NCBI GenBank assembly: GCA_021793595.1
Contig: JAJYSL010000207.1
Coordinates: forward strand, 1,510-7,536
Reading direction: 5' to 3'
DNA from: Acidobacteriota bacterium
GTDB taxonomy: Bacteria > Acidobacteriota > Terriglobia > Terriglobales > Acidobacteriaceae
DNA length: 6,027 nt
This document shows positions 5,988-6,027 of the stretch, piece after piece. Position 1 is the first letter of the stretch. Each line of letters opens with the position of its first letter. Below the pieces are notes generated by a model that saw nothing but the letters and a program-made list of their open reading frames with translations, did no database searches and had not been told where the DNA came from. The translations under genes were made by a program, and so were the position numbers.

Positions 5988-6027
5988 TTGTCCTTCCTGC
6001 AAGAGGTGGGTCCAGCACCGGCATTGC

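Noticed and set aside
5988..6027. Sequence after the toxin gene
   Set aside because: Forty bases with no terminator, gene start or repeat that I can support.

Overview
The window looks like a chromosomal segment of an acidobacterium, most likely class Terriglobia. The main clue is the leftmost gene: a TonB-dependent receptor with an N-terminal carboxypeptidase-regulatory-like domain and a plug of the 'Oar-like' type that is abundant in that phylum. GC content is moderately high and spacing and Shine-Dalgarno sites are ordinary. This taxonomic call is inference from protein style, with no marker gene behind it.

Layout. (1) 1-973, minus strand: the N-terminal 324 residues of the TonB-dependent receptor, which runs off the left edge. 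(2) 974-1257: a 284-bp divergent control region. It holds a near-perfect 16-bp LacI/PurR-type operator (1094-1109) overlapping a plausible promoter, a 9-bp-arm inverted repeat (1061-1090) and small leader hairpins. (3) 1258-3426, plus: a secreted three-domain glycoside hydrolase with a C-terminal GH144-like ('glycoamylase', PF10091-type) domain; characterised GH144 enzymes cut beta-1,2-glucans. (4) 3514-4611, plus: a LacI-family regulator. (5) 4725 to about 5111, plus: the first four membrane segments of an MFS transporter, broken by an in-frame TAG and then truncated, so a pseudogene. (6) 5327-5987, plus: an intact type II toxin-antitoxin pair, a ribbon-helix-helix antitoxin overlapping a VapC-like PIN-domain ribonuclease, preceded by a promoter embedded in 9-bp iterated repeats and a dyad.

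How it may work. Items 1-5 resemble a small polysaccharide-utilisation locus: a secreted glucanase, an outer-membrane receptor that could take up the products, a sugar-responsive LacI regulator with a candidate operator placed to control both divergent genes, and what was once an inner-membrane transporter. The transporter is dead here, so this strain would need another route across the inner membrane. The toxin-antitoxin module sits directly against the truncated end of the transporter, suggesting the transporter's 3' part was lost in a rearrangement. I found no RNA genes, CRISPR array or complete insertion sequence. I saw no clearly unprecedented system; the most worthwhile items are the operator/regulator pairing, the decayed transporter, and the iterated operator of the toxin-antitoxin pair.
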